From Taenia hydatigena (taxonomy: Eukaryota; Platyhelminthes; Cestoda; Cyclophyllidea; Taeniidae), in assembly GCA_036345935.2 (NCBI GenBank), contig JADWOT020000002.1:20400355-20464354 (forward strand): a DNA stretch of 64,000 nt, in the 5' to 3' direction. The position numbers were made by a program, and so were the translations under genes. The notes under the pieces are model-generated. The model was not told the origin of the DNA and ran no database searches. It saw nothing but the letters and a program-made list of their open reading frames with translations. Below are positions 10,110-22,731 of the stretch, in pieces. Each line of letters starts with the position of its first letter. Position 1 is the stretch's first letter.

Positions 10110-12180
10110 AGGGTCTCCGACAGCTCGACCTAGTGACTCGAGTTCACTCAGGCTGTCTCAAGGTGCCATTCAGGTTGTCAATGGGGCAGCTATGCTCGAT
10201 CTCACTCATTGAAGGATAACGCGACGCTGGATGCAATGAACTGGCGTCTACTTGCGTCAACACGTGCAATTTAAGAAATTAGACCTCGGGGAAGACGGAC
10301 GAGGTCTTCATTGCCGTTGAAGTGCGTGCAAACGCCAATGTTCGGAAAATTTTCTGTTAAGAATAAGATTAGCATACATTTGAGAGTAATTTCTCATTTG
10401 CATTCTCGCTGGGTTTTCCACATTGACCACTACCACGTGATACGCCCCATGGCGGTGTCAAAGCTGCTCGAAATGCTGTGGATGCGTGATAATGGCAGCC
10501 ATTGTGAGGGCAACGGGTTCTAACTTACGCACTTTACGGCCTATAAATGCCTTTTCACCTCCGTCCGAGTCTTATTTCTTAATTACAATGGTTGAGGTCA
10601 TGGTGTTGGCCGTTTTGATGCGGCGTGTCATTCTTGCAAAGAGGTCGAGGATACCCTTCCCCATGGATAAACGGAATAGCATCGTGGGGCCTCAGCTGGC
10701 ACAGTTTGAATGAACTCAAGTCAAAGTTTCATTCTGTTGGAGACTAACTATTATGAAACCTTAAAAATTTGGTCAGCACTGAAGTGCTAAACGGTTGGTT
10801 GTGATGCTAACAGCACAACCTAGTACCGCAGTGACTCCGGCCTCACTCCTACATCTGAGTTCGTTGACGCTGATAATGGAGGCTAAGCTCACTCCACGCA
10901 GAAGTCGTTAAGGCTGATTTTTAAGGTCAAATTGAAATCTTTTGACTCAGCATTTTTGCTCTCCAGACTACCATCTTAGTACATCAGACAGAGTAACTTC
11001 GAGCACATCCTCTGCGGTGTTTGGAGGTACCTTGGTGTCCAGTAGTGTGTCCATCGGTTGAGCATCGGCAAATTGCAAAAGTAGTTGGTTTGAGTGCCTC
11101 ATCCATGAGTCCATTTCGGTCTTGTTTGAATAAAATTATCCCACCAATTCATTGGTCGTGCAATGTTCTTACTGCATTGCCGCCCAACCATACCCATATG
11201 GGTGGAGGGGATTTACAGTTGACTAGTGTCGCTTCACTCCTATGGCAGCATTCCTATAGAAGGCAGAACCAGAATAGGCCCCGCAAAGGGGACGTCACTT
11301 TCATCCCTTCTATTAGGAGTCTTCAGGGCTTTTTTCATCAATCACAGACGCCCTTCTTCTGACAGGCCAAGATTTGGCATCCGTTTGGGGAAAGGTAGAG
11401 AAGCTGCCCTTTAAAATCCGGCATGCTTGTTCCTGACGCAAACGTATCATCTCGACTATTCCTTCAAGTAGGAAGGTGTTGTCGTATGGCAAAAGTGCAT
11501 TAGTGGTGCACTGAAGGACCAAAAGGCGATGACACCGAGCGGAATTATAATCCGCATTAAAAACATTTCTGGACAGTCAAAAATTAGAGGCAAACAGATC
11601 ATCAGTGGACTAAAATTAGCATTAGGAAATAGATGCTTGTAGTGGTCCTAAATATTATCAAATTTTGCCTAGCATATGTTAGCATTATCGTTATTTCACC
11701 TTCAAAGCCATCGCGTAAAGTTTAAGTTCTAAAAAATGCCTGTTAAAACCATTGATCAGATTTAAAACATGATTTCGAGTAAAAAGCCTAAAATTCGTAA
11801 CCCCCACTTTAAATAATCTAAAGCTTAGTAGGAAAAACAAGCGGTTGGATCCTAACAAATGACTTAAGGGAAGTATAGAACAAAGGCTTTTGGATTTCAT
11901 TAGGAACATAATCGGTGCGATATTTGCGTATTCGCTATCTCGTCAGACTCAAGTAGCAGTGTCGTTGTTAAATTTTATTCAGTTGCGTGACTCTTTCTAA
12001 TAAACTAATTTAAAACAGGTCGCACTTTTGACTGTTTGGTCTCTAACTTCTTCATTCTAGGATGCATGTTCAGTTTTAATGCTGATAGTGCAGCATCGTC
12101 CTTTCGTTGGCTAACACTACGGATAGCGCGCTTTGATCGAGGAAGGTCGTTGGGTGATTTTGGTTCCTCCCCTCGGTCCA

Positions 12181-15100
12181 ATGAAAACATTAGACGGAAT
12201 TATTGAGTCTGATAGTGTAAAGAGCATCTATATGACCCTAAATTCATTTAGCGAGATTATGGTGTAGAATTACTCGATCGTCTAGCTGGTAAAGTTAGTG
12301 GTGACCCGTCGTCCCTCAGTGTCGATCCTGCAAAACTGCGCATCTATTTTATGAAATGTTTAAACGATCTGCAAAGCGCTCGGACTCAACTTGTTTCTGA
12401 ATCTGCTCGACTGGAAGTAAGAGTAGATAGCACAATCCCTTGATATGGTTGTTTTGTATTTAATTGTTCGGTTATTGCACACCATAAAGCCTGTTTCCCT
12501 AATCACTGATATGGTTGCATGTTTTTTCTAGAAAATCGTGTAAGATACCAATTTCATATTCGATAAAATAGTTTTGAGTTCTTAGTTGTGTTTCGCTATC
12601 CTTCGTTGTATATGTAGGCTCAATGTCGGCAAGAGAATAAGAAATTTGTTTCCGAGGTCGTTGGACTTAGTGAGCAGTTATCGGAGGCAAGCAAAACATT
12701 CAAAGAACTTGATACGAAGATAAATGTTGTTTCTGGCAAGATAATACACCTTGGTGACCAACTTGAACGAAGAAATGCGCCTCGGGAGAGTCTCAAGGAA
12801 GCTCGACGACTTATCTTGGAATTTTCCAAGTTTCTTGGGGCTGGAGGTGGCACATTTGCCAATATTTCCGTTAATTCGCAAGCTGACGAAACGCAGGCAT
12901 GTACTTTGTCAAGCATTATATTTACTTCACCTCTTTAGCTCATAGAAAAGACCGCCAGCATTCGAGCACTAAGTGCACTGTGCTTGGAGCTTCCGGATGA
13001 CGAGCGATTCCTGGTTGCCAAGCAGCGAGTTACTGTTGCTAGCCAAAACTTAGAAAATTTGCTGGTGAAGTGGTTCCGCCATGATTTTTCCACTGAGAAT
13101 GATGATATGATGCGACGCATTGCAGAAGTATTAACCTGCTCAAGGAGTCAGTCTGGCTGTGCTGATGTCTTCATAGACGAGTTTCTCAAAGTAATGGACA
13201 TCTATTTTACCGATTCATGCATCCTTTCACTTTAGTGTCTTCCTCCAGATTTGGGTGATTTGTCTATGCTACCAGATATCCTTGCTCAAACCGAGTCGAA
13301 AATTGTTCGCATTTTTCGCCGACCGGAAAGCGTTGTGATTCATTTAATACAAGCATTATTTACACGAAATCTAAAGGTTCGTTGTGACGAAAAATCGTTT
13401 TATGCTCTTGATCGGTGCCTCTTGGAGGTTATTACGGCTTTCCGCTATCTACATGAGCATTTTGTACGTTTTGGTTTTTGACGATACTCTCTTTTTTGTT
13501 ATACAGACACATTTTCAATCCAAAGTTCGGTTGGACATGCCCACTGATGTTTTTCTCACCAACCTTTACACCGAATACTGCAAGTATGTATCGAATTTCC
13601 CAAGTTTTTCAAATGGCCTCTATTCCTCTTTCCTTTAGTTTTGACCGGTTGGTCTTTCAATTGATTGAACGCCTTCAACACCTCTCGGATGAGACTCAGC
13701 TGTACAAACTCCTCAGCGGTTTAGCTGACGAGGTGCTCCAGGGCTACCAACCCCGAGAAATAAATTGGCTTAATGAACATCTTCGAGGTCAATTGTCTAC
13801 CTATTATGCATCCTACAATCATCAAAAACGTCCCATCAACACGTCCGGGTAGGTGCTCCTACACTACTTATCGTTAAAGTGGGGAGTTGCTTGTCTTTAT
13901 ACGAGCTGTCCTGTTTAACTTTTTGGACCACTCAGTTAAGCTAGTTCTGTGTCTCGCTAGCAGTGATGATGGTAACCAACCGGCGACGACTTGGGATAAA
14001 ATGTAAGACGTTTCAACGTGCGGTAAAGGTTGATAAGTGTTTTTGGCTCGGTTTTGATGTGTTTCTGCTTAACTCGTGACCATTTCTCGATCCTTTTTCT
14101 TCCAATAACATTTTGCTCAGCTTTACCCCACAAATTCACGACGAATGCTTTTATATTTGAGCACGTACGCTCTTCGTTTTGCTAAATCAACCGATCCCAT
14201 GTAGCACCAGAATATTTGAGCTATGGCGACTGTATTTTCAGGGTATTTCGTTTTCTCAGGTACTGCCCATTCTCCATGATTTAATTATTCTAGCTTGAGC
14301 AGTATTTCATGCGTTTCGGACCAACACTTTGTCCTCGGTGGCCCTAGTACTACCCTGCTCTCTTCCGTGTTGCATGCCTGCAACAAAAGTCACTTCCAAC
14401 TATGTCATTTGATACTTGAGAGAACGCCTCCACGAATTTTTTGCTAAATAGACCAATGAATGTATGTTCTTTCAGCTCAAGCTGTTTGCTTTATTGTTTC
14501 TAGGCGCAGTATCTGTGCAATGTTGCATCATTTAACTCGGCCACCGTGAGGCATGCTAGAGCCAAGCTTCTACTGGTTTTGACCTTTCTCTCAATTATTT
14601 TGTCCTTTTTCACCTAATGTGACTGTGCGATCGTGCCCACTGCCCCGTTATTTAGATTCTCGGAACTAAAAAATGCGGTTCAGACGCGACTTCGTATCAA
14701 CAATGATCGGGAAGCTTCCACGGGTTGTCTCCTCCTCTCTCAGCAGGTTGCAGTCAACATGCTTGACGACGTTCGACAGTCGGCAAAACGTTGCCTGCTG
14801 GTACAAATTGTTGTCCATGTAAAAAAAAAACCTTTATAAATTCTCTTCACACAAAAGTACCGTTGTTTCCCTTAGCTTGCTACTCCTGCAGTGAGGCCGC
14901 AATTCGGACTGCAAATTTTTGAAATACTAGTCCACTATTTGGTGAATGAACACATCGACTACGGAATCTCCGTGGCTTTGCAAGGTGCGCTGTGATACTT
15001 TGGTGACAAATTGTCTGTAAAATACATTGTTAGCCGTGGTTTTTTAGAAATCTCAAACGAAGTAGTGATGCTGAAAGTTGACTAGGCGAAAATGTGCGTT

Positions 15101-16348
15101 TGTTATTTTAGTTTTGAACAGCATGGACCCAAAGGTTGTGGACCCGTCATTCACCTTCTTTGCAGCTGTAAATGAAAGTACCACTCTGTTCGACCTCTTC
15201 GAGAAGGCGGTTAACGAATTCATTGGACCTCTGCTTGAGTGAGTGTGGTAGGAAATTGTGATTAAATTTGACAACCAACAACTCCGATTCCGCACTTCAC
15301 AGGTTCTGAGCATGCAAGCGCATTGCATCAGGACCACTGGCTAGTTTAGTTGTCGGGCAGATGACATTCGCCACGCATTAACAAATTGGCACTTGTGTGT
15401 TTGTAGTGGCAGTCCACCCCAAATGCAGAAGTGTCTGACCAGGCGACAGGAACTGCGACATCGTCTTGAGGAGAAGCTCTCGACAGGTCTAGAACAGTGT
15501 CTTACTCTTACCCTCACCCGCATTCAGGTTATCCTGTTGAACGAGCAGAAGAAGACCGACTTCAAGGGCGATATCTCAGTGCTGAGTTCTGCTGCGGGGG
15601 CTGAACTCCCCGCCTGCTCCGCGGTGTGTCATTGTTGACTCACTCCTTTGGAGTTTTGTCGGATAAATGGAAGGCGGATGATTTACAGACTTAATAAAAA
15701 TAATCATAGCGCTTTCAAAGACAGTCAGACGTGAAAGGATTTTAAGCCCGGTTGGGTGACTAGCCTTTACAAGTAGCGATTAAGGAGGGAATGTGCAAGG
15801 GATTATATCCTCTTGTTTGAACAATAAGGCCTCATTCCCCTTATAGGCATGTCAAGACGTGTGTAAATTCGTTCGGAGGGTTATTGAAGACGCTCGGCAA
15901 AATTTGGACGGTCAAAACCTTTGCAACTTCCTGCACGAACTGGGCTTGCGATTTCATCGTCTTTTGGTGGACCACTTCTATGGCTTCTCTTTCTCTGATT
16001 CAGGTTTGTTAAGGCACACAACTGCCACATCTGGTGATTTTATTGTGTCCTGTTAAAGGTCTTCATCACACCCGTGTTGTAGGTGGATTCGTCGCTATGC
16101 AAGATGTTACGGCCTACCGTGATACTGCTCGTGAATGTCAAAGCCCAAAAATAGACTATCTCTTTGACATTTTGCTCAAATTGATGAATTTGATGTTGAT
16201 AAAGCCTCAAAATGTGCGTCAAGTTTGGCAAGACTATGAGCAATCGGGCATACCCAAGGAGCTCCTCGCAAACTTCATCTCACTGCGAGCCGACTATAAG
16301 TCGAGGCTGCAGTCCTCAATCAAGCGCTACCAGGAGACTTCGCGATAA
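12181..16348 (+). CDS. EXOC5: Exocyst complex component 5 (Sec10)
   Basis: This is the Sec10 subunit of the exocyst, the octameric complex that tethers secretory vesicles to the plasma membrane. Thirteen exons join in phase: 12181-12216, 12252-12416, 12618-12896, 12939-13190, 13236-13463, 13507-13583, 13639-13848, 14656-14800, 14876-14984, 15112-15238, 15407-15623, 15847-16003 and 16083-16348. They give about 755 residues, against about 708 in human. Family matches run the whole length: N-terminal YGVELLDRL, coiled-coil IIHLGDQLERRNAPRE, YYASYNHQKRPI, NEHIDYGI, LNEQKKTDFK, LGLRFHRLL and C-terminal SLRADYKSRL. I chose the start because its short exon (MKTLDGIIES) splices through a 35-nt intron into the conserved N-terminus. 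Several introns are 35-45 nt. The intron after 12896 seems to use a GC donor. It converges on CSK. Confidence 0.93.
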
Positions 16349-17482
16349 AAACTCCAGTCCCCTCGACTTAACAAAAGGGTGCACCACCGCCAGAATCTTG
16401 TATTTTTAATTTTTTACCAGACATATGTGTGGCTTTCCTTGATTTGGACTATCTTGCTGACATTTAACGTGACTTTAAGGTTGAGAACATAAATACCTGG
16501 GATTACTCCAGAAAAAAACAGAGCCTTATTTCGTAATGCGTGCATCAAAGCGATAGAGAATCTCTCTTTCCCTCACCAACGGCACAATCGCCCTGGAGGC
16601 TCTTCGGGTCGCCCCCGGAGTAACGCTTCTACGAGACTGACATTCTCGCTGCTCTGCCTGCACAGCCGCTAGGCGGCGGTTTCACCTAATGGCGCAGTTG
16701 AGCCACTACTGGTCTTTCATCACTTCTAAAGTGAGAACCTACCAGAGGCGATGGTCGCCACACTGTGAGGAAGGCGAACCGGTAAGTAGCGCATGCACCC
16801 AAGTTCCCACCGGCCGAGCTCACACATTTGACACGATTTTATCATGAAAGGACGCGGTAGCAAGGCATGGGAGAATGTAAGCAGATTTCATTAATCCTAA
16901 GACGAGGTAGCACAAAATAGACGTGTTGTGATTATAAATTCGCTGTACAAAATAGTCGTTGATTAGCAATGCGGAACGATGATTCGGTAATACGGGGAGG
17001 CAAAAAATGCGCTTGAAGATGATGTGAACATCAACTTCTGACGGGGATGTTGAGGCCTAAAATGGGAAATCACGTAGTCAGAACATGCATTTAAGTGTCC
17101 CTTGAACCACTTCTGCATAGAAGAAGATCAAGACAAAGTGCATCGTCTTGACTATTTTTCCCCTTTCCCGGGAGCAAGACATCACAGAAAAACGGAAAAC
17201 TTGACAGCTGAAATCTTGTCTCATTGTAACTCATTGAGAACTGTGAAACTCTACGACGATTATCTAGTGATGTGTCCTATGCTCCGTTCTTAAAAAGAAT
17301 GTTCCAGTGCTTGATTATCCTAAGCTGACTGAAGCGCATCATAAATTTCACACTTGTCGATAGAAGGGGCACTCGTATTGCCTTCACGCACAGATCTGAA
17401 TCAGACAACTTCTTCGAAGATGGCATTGAAGGCGTTTCCGGCGCTGTGGTCAACTGGAAGAGCAACAATGATGACCTCGAAG
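16349..17482. other. EXOC5-CSK convergent intergenic region
   Basis: These 1.13 kb lie between the two stop codons and must hold both 3' UTRs. After EXOC5 I see only a variant poly(A) hexamer (CATAAA near 16487) rather than AATAAA, and I identified no clear signal for CSK. There is no credible gene. A short plus-strand open frame at 17102-17293 has no motifs. Confidence 0.5.
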
Positions 17483-20400
17483 CTATAGGGACTCTTGCTG
17501 AAGCCTCTGGAGAATTTGGACGAATGAAGGGCGATCGCTAGGCTCGCTGGCCCACGTTTCCATCATGAGGCTGTAGATCTCCTTTGGACAGTCCTGGGGC
17601 GCCTCCATTCGCTCACCGGCCTCGAGGTGCGCCAACACCTGACTCGTCATCTAGTAGGAATGCGTACCACAGGTGATGCCCATAAAACTTTGATACAACC
17701 CTCAAATCAAAGCAAAAAGGCTCATTTGCTAGGCACTTACTAAACGAGGATAGGGAAGGCGTCCGTAGGAGTACAATTCCCACAGCATCACACCGAAACT
17801 CCAAACATCCGATTTGTGTGTAAATATCTGGTGTATCAGCGTATTAAAAAAGGATGGATGAGAGTAGGGCACTTTAAAGGGGTGAATATGAGGAGGACCT
17901 ACTCTGGTTCGAATACTCTCGGGTGCAGTCCATTTGATGGGAATTCGGGTGATGTTGGCCATCCGCTGGGTGCCTGTGAGGGGTGGGGTGGGACGTTTGT
18001 CATTATCAAAGTCCACTGCCCCAATGACGCGGTGGGCGAAGGTGGGGAGAGAGGAGGAGGCAGGAGGGTGGGACTGGAGGCGAAAGGCCAGACCAAAATC
18101 ACCCAATTTGGCCACCGGATAGGAGGAATGATTGGCGGAGGAGAAGAGGAGCACATTACGGGCCGCCACATCACAGTGCAAGTAGGAATGGGCTTCCATG
18201 TAGGCCAGACCACGTGCCACATCCCTTTAACGAAAGATGATGTACGCATGTAATAGCCGCAGCAATAGTACTACTCTAAAATAATGTTAGATTGCGAGAT
18301 ATTTTTTGCACAAATTCACTGGAGAAGGATCATTCTTAATAGGCTATCTTATTTGTCTGATGAACCTAGGCGTTAAGAAAAACCACTGTTGAGCTTAGCT
18401 GAAATTGGGAAAACTTTTACTGAAGTATAGCCTAAGAGCAAACTCTTAAGCAACAATTGGATCACTGCCAAACCAGGGCGATTCTCACAACCTCGTAGAG
18501 AATAAGAAGCAACACTGGCCACATTGTATTCTCGGTAAAATGATTGGTTCATGCAGACTGGGTACGATTCTAAAGCTGCTTTATCACGCAAGAATGCGAC
18601 GTCCTTGCAATGTTAAACACGGACAAGGTTATGAGAAGTCACAACTTTCAATTTTATCTCATTTTAAACTCAACGTGGAAGCTTTTAGTGTATATGACAT
18701 CCGCAGACGGTTTCAAGATTGAGTTTTAACTGGCAGCAAATCCTTCGCTTACAGATTCATCAAAGGACTCCCAGTCTCGTTCCAGAAATGCTGCCTTTTT
18801 ACGACAAGTCTAGTCGACCAAAAGCCCTCAGATGTTGGGTATCATCAATGCAAACTGGCAACACGTCAAGCCGCATCAATGTCTTGGGATCGATGCGAGG
18901 GTCAAAGGTTAGGCATTGGAGAGAGAAGACTTGAGATGAGGGATGCTTCAGTGAATCGGAATACTCCCCTATTTTGAGATAGTTCAGGATGATTTTAACA
19001 GGTCTACACCAAAAAAACAAAGCTGAACACACGAGATAATTTACTACAAATGATTGACACAGGATAAAAAAGGCCATTTTGAAGGCACGTTGCCAACGTC
19101 TAAAAAGTAGCGACAAGAGGCAATCACAGGACCACCATTCTCACCTCAATGCCAACTGCCGTAATAATGGATCCAATCAAAGTGGATGGAGCAAAACTTT
19201 ATGTCTTGAGCGATGCCACAAATTTGCAAGTAGGAGAATTATGGAAAGTCGACTGGCACACACGCATTATGTTGCATGAATAGCTAGCATTTTCCCGTTC
19301 CTTAGAGGTTTCAGTACCAATTAAATACAGACCGGTTAAACCAATATAATGGCGAAAGCGGATTGTAGTAAGGGAATGGAAAATTAAAGAAGCGGAAGGA
19401 CCACCAGAAAACAAGCACGATAAAATGCGGGTGATTGACTCACGTGGCAAAGGAGAGGAGAGTGGCGGGTCCGAGGAGAGCACGACCGCGAGAGCGCAGG
19501 TAGGACAAGAGAGAGCCAAGGGGAGAGAACTCCGTGACAAGACAGAAGGTCATGCAGAGCTCACCGTCCGCAGCCGCCGCCCCGTCTTCGTCTGGTTCCT
19601 CTGTCACTCCCAACAGCTCCAAAAGATTGTCGTGCCGCAACTCCCTTGCATTTGACAAAGCGATAGAGCGGTCAATACCCAACACTACGTAGTGATACAA
19701 ACGGTCAGCCGAGGGACAGTTTACAGTTAGTTGCTGCAGTTTCGCTATTCCCAGTATCAATTCTACGGTCCCTCTAGGAGATACTTCATACTGCCAAATC
19801 TACCCTGAATACTTAACGCGATAATTCAAGCATTCTTTGCAGCTTTGTTTGTAAAATACAAATATGCACACTTTGCGACTACGGGTTAAAATTGTCGCCA
19901 GGAGGCACAATGAAATTTAGTGAATGGCAAAGAATAGTGACTGAAATATGACTTATTTGAGCAAGCACAATAGTGAGCCTTCAGGCCTGTTAACATCCTC
20001 CAAAAACAAACCAGATGTGGTCAAATTAATCAAATACAAAAAAAAACATACGACATGATACATGCTTCGTAGATTAGCTGTCGCTTCGCCGACGCCTTGT
20101 AGCGTTTTACTGCGACTTCGCGGTCACCAATTTTTGCCTTCAGTACCTCTAAAATAATCAAAGTGTTACAAAGATAAACCACCCGGCCTCACGCAGAGCC
20201 GATCGAACATTTCATCCCGATTAATTATTTTAGTGTCACAACACACCAGATCATATGAGTTGCGCAAAAGTGCTCTCGAGTGCAGTCCAACGTTGGAACA
20301 TACCTCCGAATTCACCATGACCCAACTTCTGTCCAAGGGTGATATGCTCACGCGGAATCCAGTGGTGATCACGAAGGCGTTGCATATACACACGCTCCAT

Positions 20401-21431
20401 ATCCACGATCGGCGCAGTGAGGGGGTGTGCCAGCCCACGATCCGCGACTTTGTAATGCTTAAATAAAACATTGTCAGTTCAAGTTGCACATAAAAATTCA
20501 AAGTGGCCGCATCTGACTGAATAAAGTTATTTGACAGAAAAAAATATTGGGAGCAACGATTAGCATTAGAAATAAATGTTGCACCCCAAGCAGTCCCTAA
20601 GCTAGGAGAACACAAGGAAGAAACTTTGCAGGCAAGTAAATCATCAGAGAATGCTTAGCATGATAAAGTCCACAAAAAACATTCAAGCTTAAATAAAAAA
20701 CTGAGAAGTCAGGCTTAATTATAAGAAAACCAATAATTGAAAAATTTACGTCAATGTATCGTAAACAAAAGCCCAAAATTTAAGGACGAAGAGACCTCAT
20801 TAAAGCCAACGCATCATTTTTCAAAAGCAACAAAAGATAAAACAAAGTACCTCGACTAATTTGCGCAAACTGGGAAACATCTCATTGTTGTCCAAAGAGA
20901 AGAACCTCGACGAAACTGAGCCGTCTAAGCCACCGACTGAATGAATGTGGTAATGCTGAATCGAAGACTCTTTTATCTCATGATGGTCAGCCTCGGAGGA
21001 ATGGTGACCAACAAGAGAAAGTGTGTAATCTCCGACAAAACGACCAGAAGCTCGAACAAGAAAACTTCCAGGGGGCTCATTTTGAAGCAACACCTCAGCC
21101 TCCTCTCTTGATATTTGCCCATGGAGCCAACTAAAATGAAAAATGCGAATGATAAGCCTTGAACGGAGGAAAAGAAACAAAAAATGCTGTTTACGGCGGG
21201 TCGACGTCAGATTCGACGAAGTTCAGGGGAATCAGACCTTTTTGCCCTCTTTCGTTTCTAGCAAGAGCCCAGTTACCATCCTGCAGAGATGATACAATGA
21301 TGTGGAAGTGTTACTGTTAATCTTTGTAAAATAGTTAGGCGTTCACCCTTTTCGAACTGCAAATCCTCATTACTGGTCTTTTCATATTTGTAAACCGTGA
21401 CGACATTGTCATGGATATCAGAATTAAACAT
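17483..21431 (-). CDS. CSK: C-terminal Src kinase (CSK)
   Basis: CSK is the cytoplasmic tyrosine kinase that phosphorylates the C-terminal tail of Src-family kinases and so switches them off. The exons give SH3, SH2 and kinase domains in CSK order, with no N-terminal myristoylation motif and no Src-type regulatory tail. SH3: YKYEKTSNEDLQFEKGERL in exon 21431-21315, then GNWALARNERGQKGLIPLNF. SH2: WLHGQISREEAEVLL and FLVRAS with the phosphotyrosine-binding Arg. Kinase: glycine loop LGHGEFG (near 20315), VAVK lysine (near 20110), LRHDNLLELLGV, YLRSRGRALLG, DFGLA, IKWTAPES, SDVWSFGVMLWELYSYGRLPYPR, and a stop after LQRLQQESL at 17483. YLRSRG and YSYGRLPYPR are close to vertebrate CSK. Oddities are a catalytic loop HCDVAARN instead of HRDLAARN and an activation segment about 40 residues longer than usual. 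It is head-to-head with DMXL. Confidence 0.92.
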
Positions 21432-22057
21432 TACCTTGATGCACTAGAATCACTAAAAACACATCTAAGACAAGTGTGAAATACCATACTAGAGCTAAGA
21501 TGCCACAAAACCCGACTCTGCGACATTCAAAATCGCGCGCACACATGAAAGACTATAACTGATTTTTCGTCATGTGATAGTAAAAAATGGCAAAATAGCT
21601 CAACATCACAAACAAAAAATTACGTGCCGAAGTCATGCGACATGCTCACAACATCGCCTCCAAAGTGTTTATAGGTAAACATGAGGAACATATGGGTGCG
21701 TCAACACGGGATTTTTAATCTGTATCGAAGAAATTTAAACGTCTACGTTCTTAACGCGTACCTGTTTAAATGCAATTTAAAAAAAGTTGGCGAGCAAAAG
21801 TCCTTAGCCTGGTAGTCAGAGCAACACGTTCAGAAATAAATGGACCCCAAACACTCTTAGGGAGTGATAGCTGCACGCGCTTATTTGCCGATATTCCACC
21901 GAGTTTATCGTTGCTTGATTAGCCTGCTTATTCTATTAATTTGATTGCAGGAGCGAAGTGATGACGCACTGAGACACCTTTAACACGTGCATACAACTGC
22001 GAATGATCAAGTAAGTGCTTTCTATGAAATTTGTGCACAATAGCAAACATCGCCAAC

Positions 22058-22241
22058 GCAATACTTTGTTTGTTAAAACTACCAGTTCATATCATGATCA
22101 CAAAGGTGGCCATATTGCCCTAGCTGCATAGGGAGGCGTCTGGGCCATGCTAGGAGCTAATTTCCCTCTGTCTGTTGAACATATGTATTCTGCCCCAGTA
22201 TTTTACATTTTTTGCCATCACAGGAGCCTTGAGACGCTACA
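22058..22241 (+). mobile_element. TRIM-family solo LTR
   Basis: This is a forward copy of the LTR of about 185 bp. It has the start block ATACTTTGTTTGTTAAAACT, the central GGTGGCCATATTGCCCTAGC and GGGCCATGC, TTTCCCTCTGTCTGTTGAA, and it ends in GAGACGCTACA. It is diverged (3' part TTTTACATTTTTTGCC) and the 5' terminus is degraded, so no target duplication can be read. Confidence 0.7.
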
Positions 22242-22274
22242 GATAGCATGTCCGGGTATCCGACACTACTTTGC

Positions 22275-22636
22275 TTTCCTTGAAGGCAAAAGAAGGCAGA
22301 ATACTAGGGTGGAATACGTGTATTTAACAGGCGGAGGGAAATAAGCTGCTGGCCTGGCCCGGAGGCCAGCCTACGCAACTGGGGCAATACGGCCACCCCC
22401 GTGACCCTGACTGTAGCGTCCCGAGGCTCCCTTGAAGGCAAAAGAAGGCAGAATGCTTGGGTAGAATACATATATTCACCGGACAGAGGGAAATGGGCCG
22501 CTGGCATGGCCCACAGACTAGCCCACACAGCTAGGGCAGTACAGCCACCACTGTGACCTTTACAGAAATCGGCAGCACAAACAGATAAAGTACTACACTG
22601 ACCGAAACCAATAATTTAAACAAGTAAAGTACTACA
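22275..22636 (-). mobile_element. Solo LTR split by another LTR
   Basis: This is a minus-strand LTR copy whose two parts lie at about 22275-22406 (3' two-thirds) and 22603-22636 (5' end, ...AAAGTACTACA). They are separated by a complete second LTR (22412-22597). Removing the insert and one copy of the 5-bp CTGAC restores a continuous LTR. Its own far end near 22275 is degraded. Confidence 0.75.
22412..22597 (-). mobile_element. Complete solo LTR nested in older LTR
   Basis: This 186-bp unit on the minus strand has termini TGTAG...CTACA, a perfect 5-bp terminal inverted repeat of the TG...CA type typical of LTRs. It is flanked by the direct repeat CTGAC (22407-22411 and 22598-22602). A 5-bp target duplication and TG/CA ends are the signature of integrase-mediated insertion followed by LTR-LTR recombination. 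Confidence 0.85.
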
Positions 22637-22731
22637 GTGGTAATTGCGAAAATGTTTCTCCATGAAATGCGCACTAAGATAAACATTGAACTTTGGTAAT
22701 GCTAATATATTCCAGAGAGTGACAAAATTAT

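Larger units (their letters stand above)
7554..12180. other. Gene-poor interval with decayed repeats
   Basis: I could not assemble any intact gene. A 100-codon minus-strand frame at 8289-7987 has plausible protein composition but no consistent splice partners. A decayed gypsy-like pol remnant lies at about 8990-9640 and a perfect 28-bp tandem duplication at 10054-10109. The part from 10.1 to 12.1 kb shows nothing recognisable, except that its last part must contain the EXOC5 promoter. Confidence 0.45.

Noticed and set aside
17816..18253. 145-codon plus-strand frame, Gly/Arg-rich
   Set aside because: It is an exact antisense shadow of the CSK catalytic-loop and activation-segment exons.
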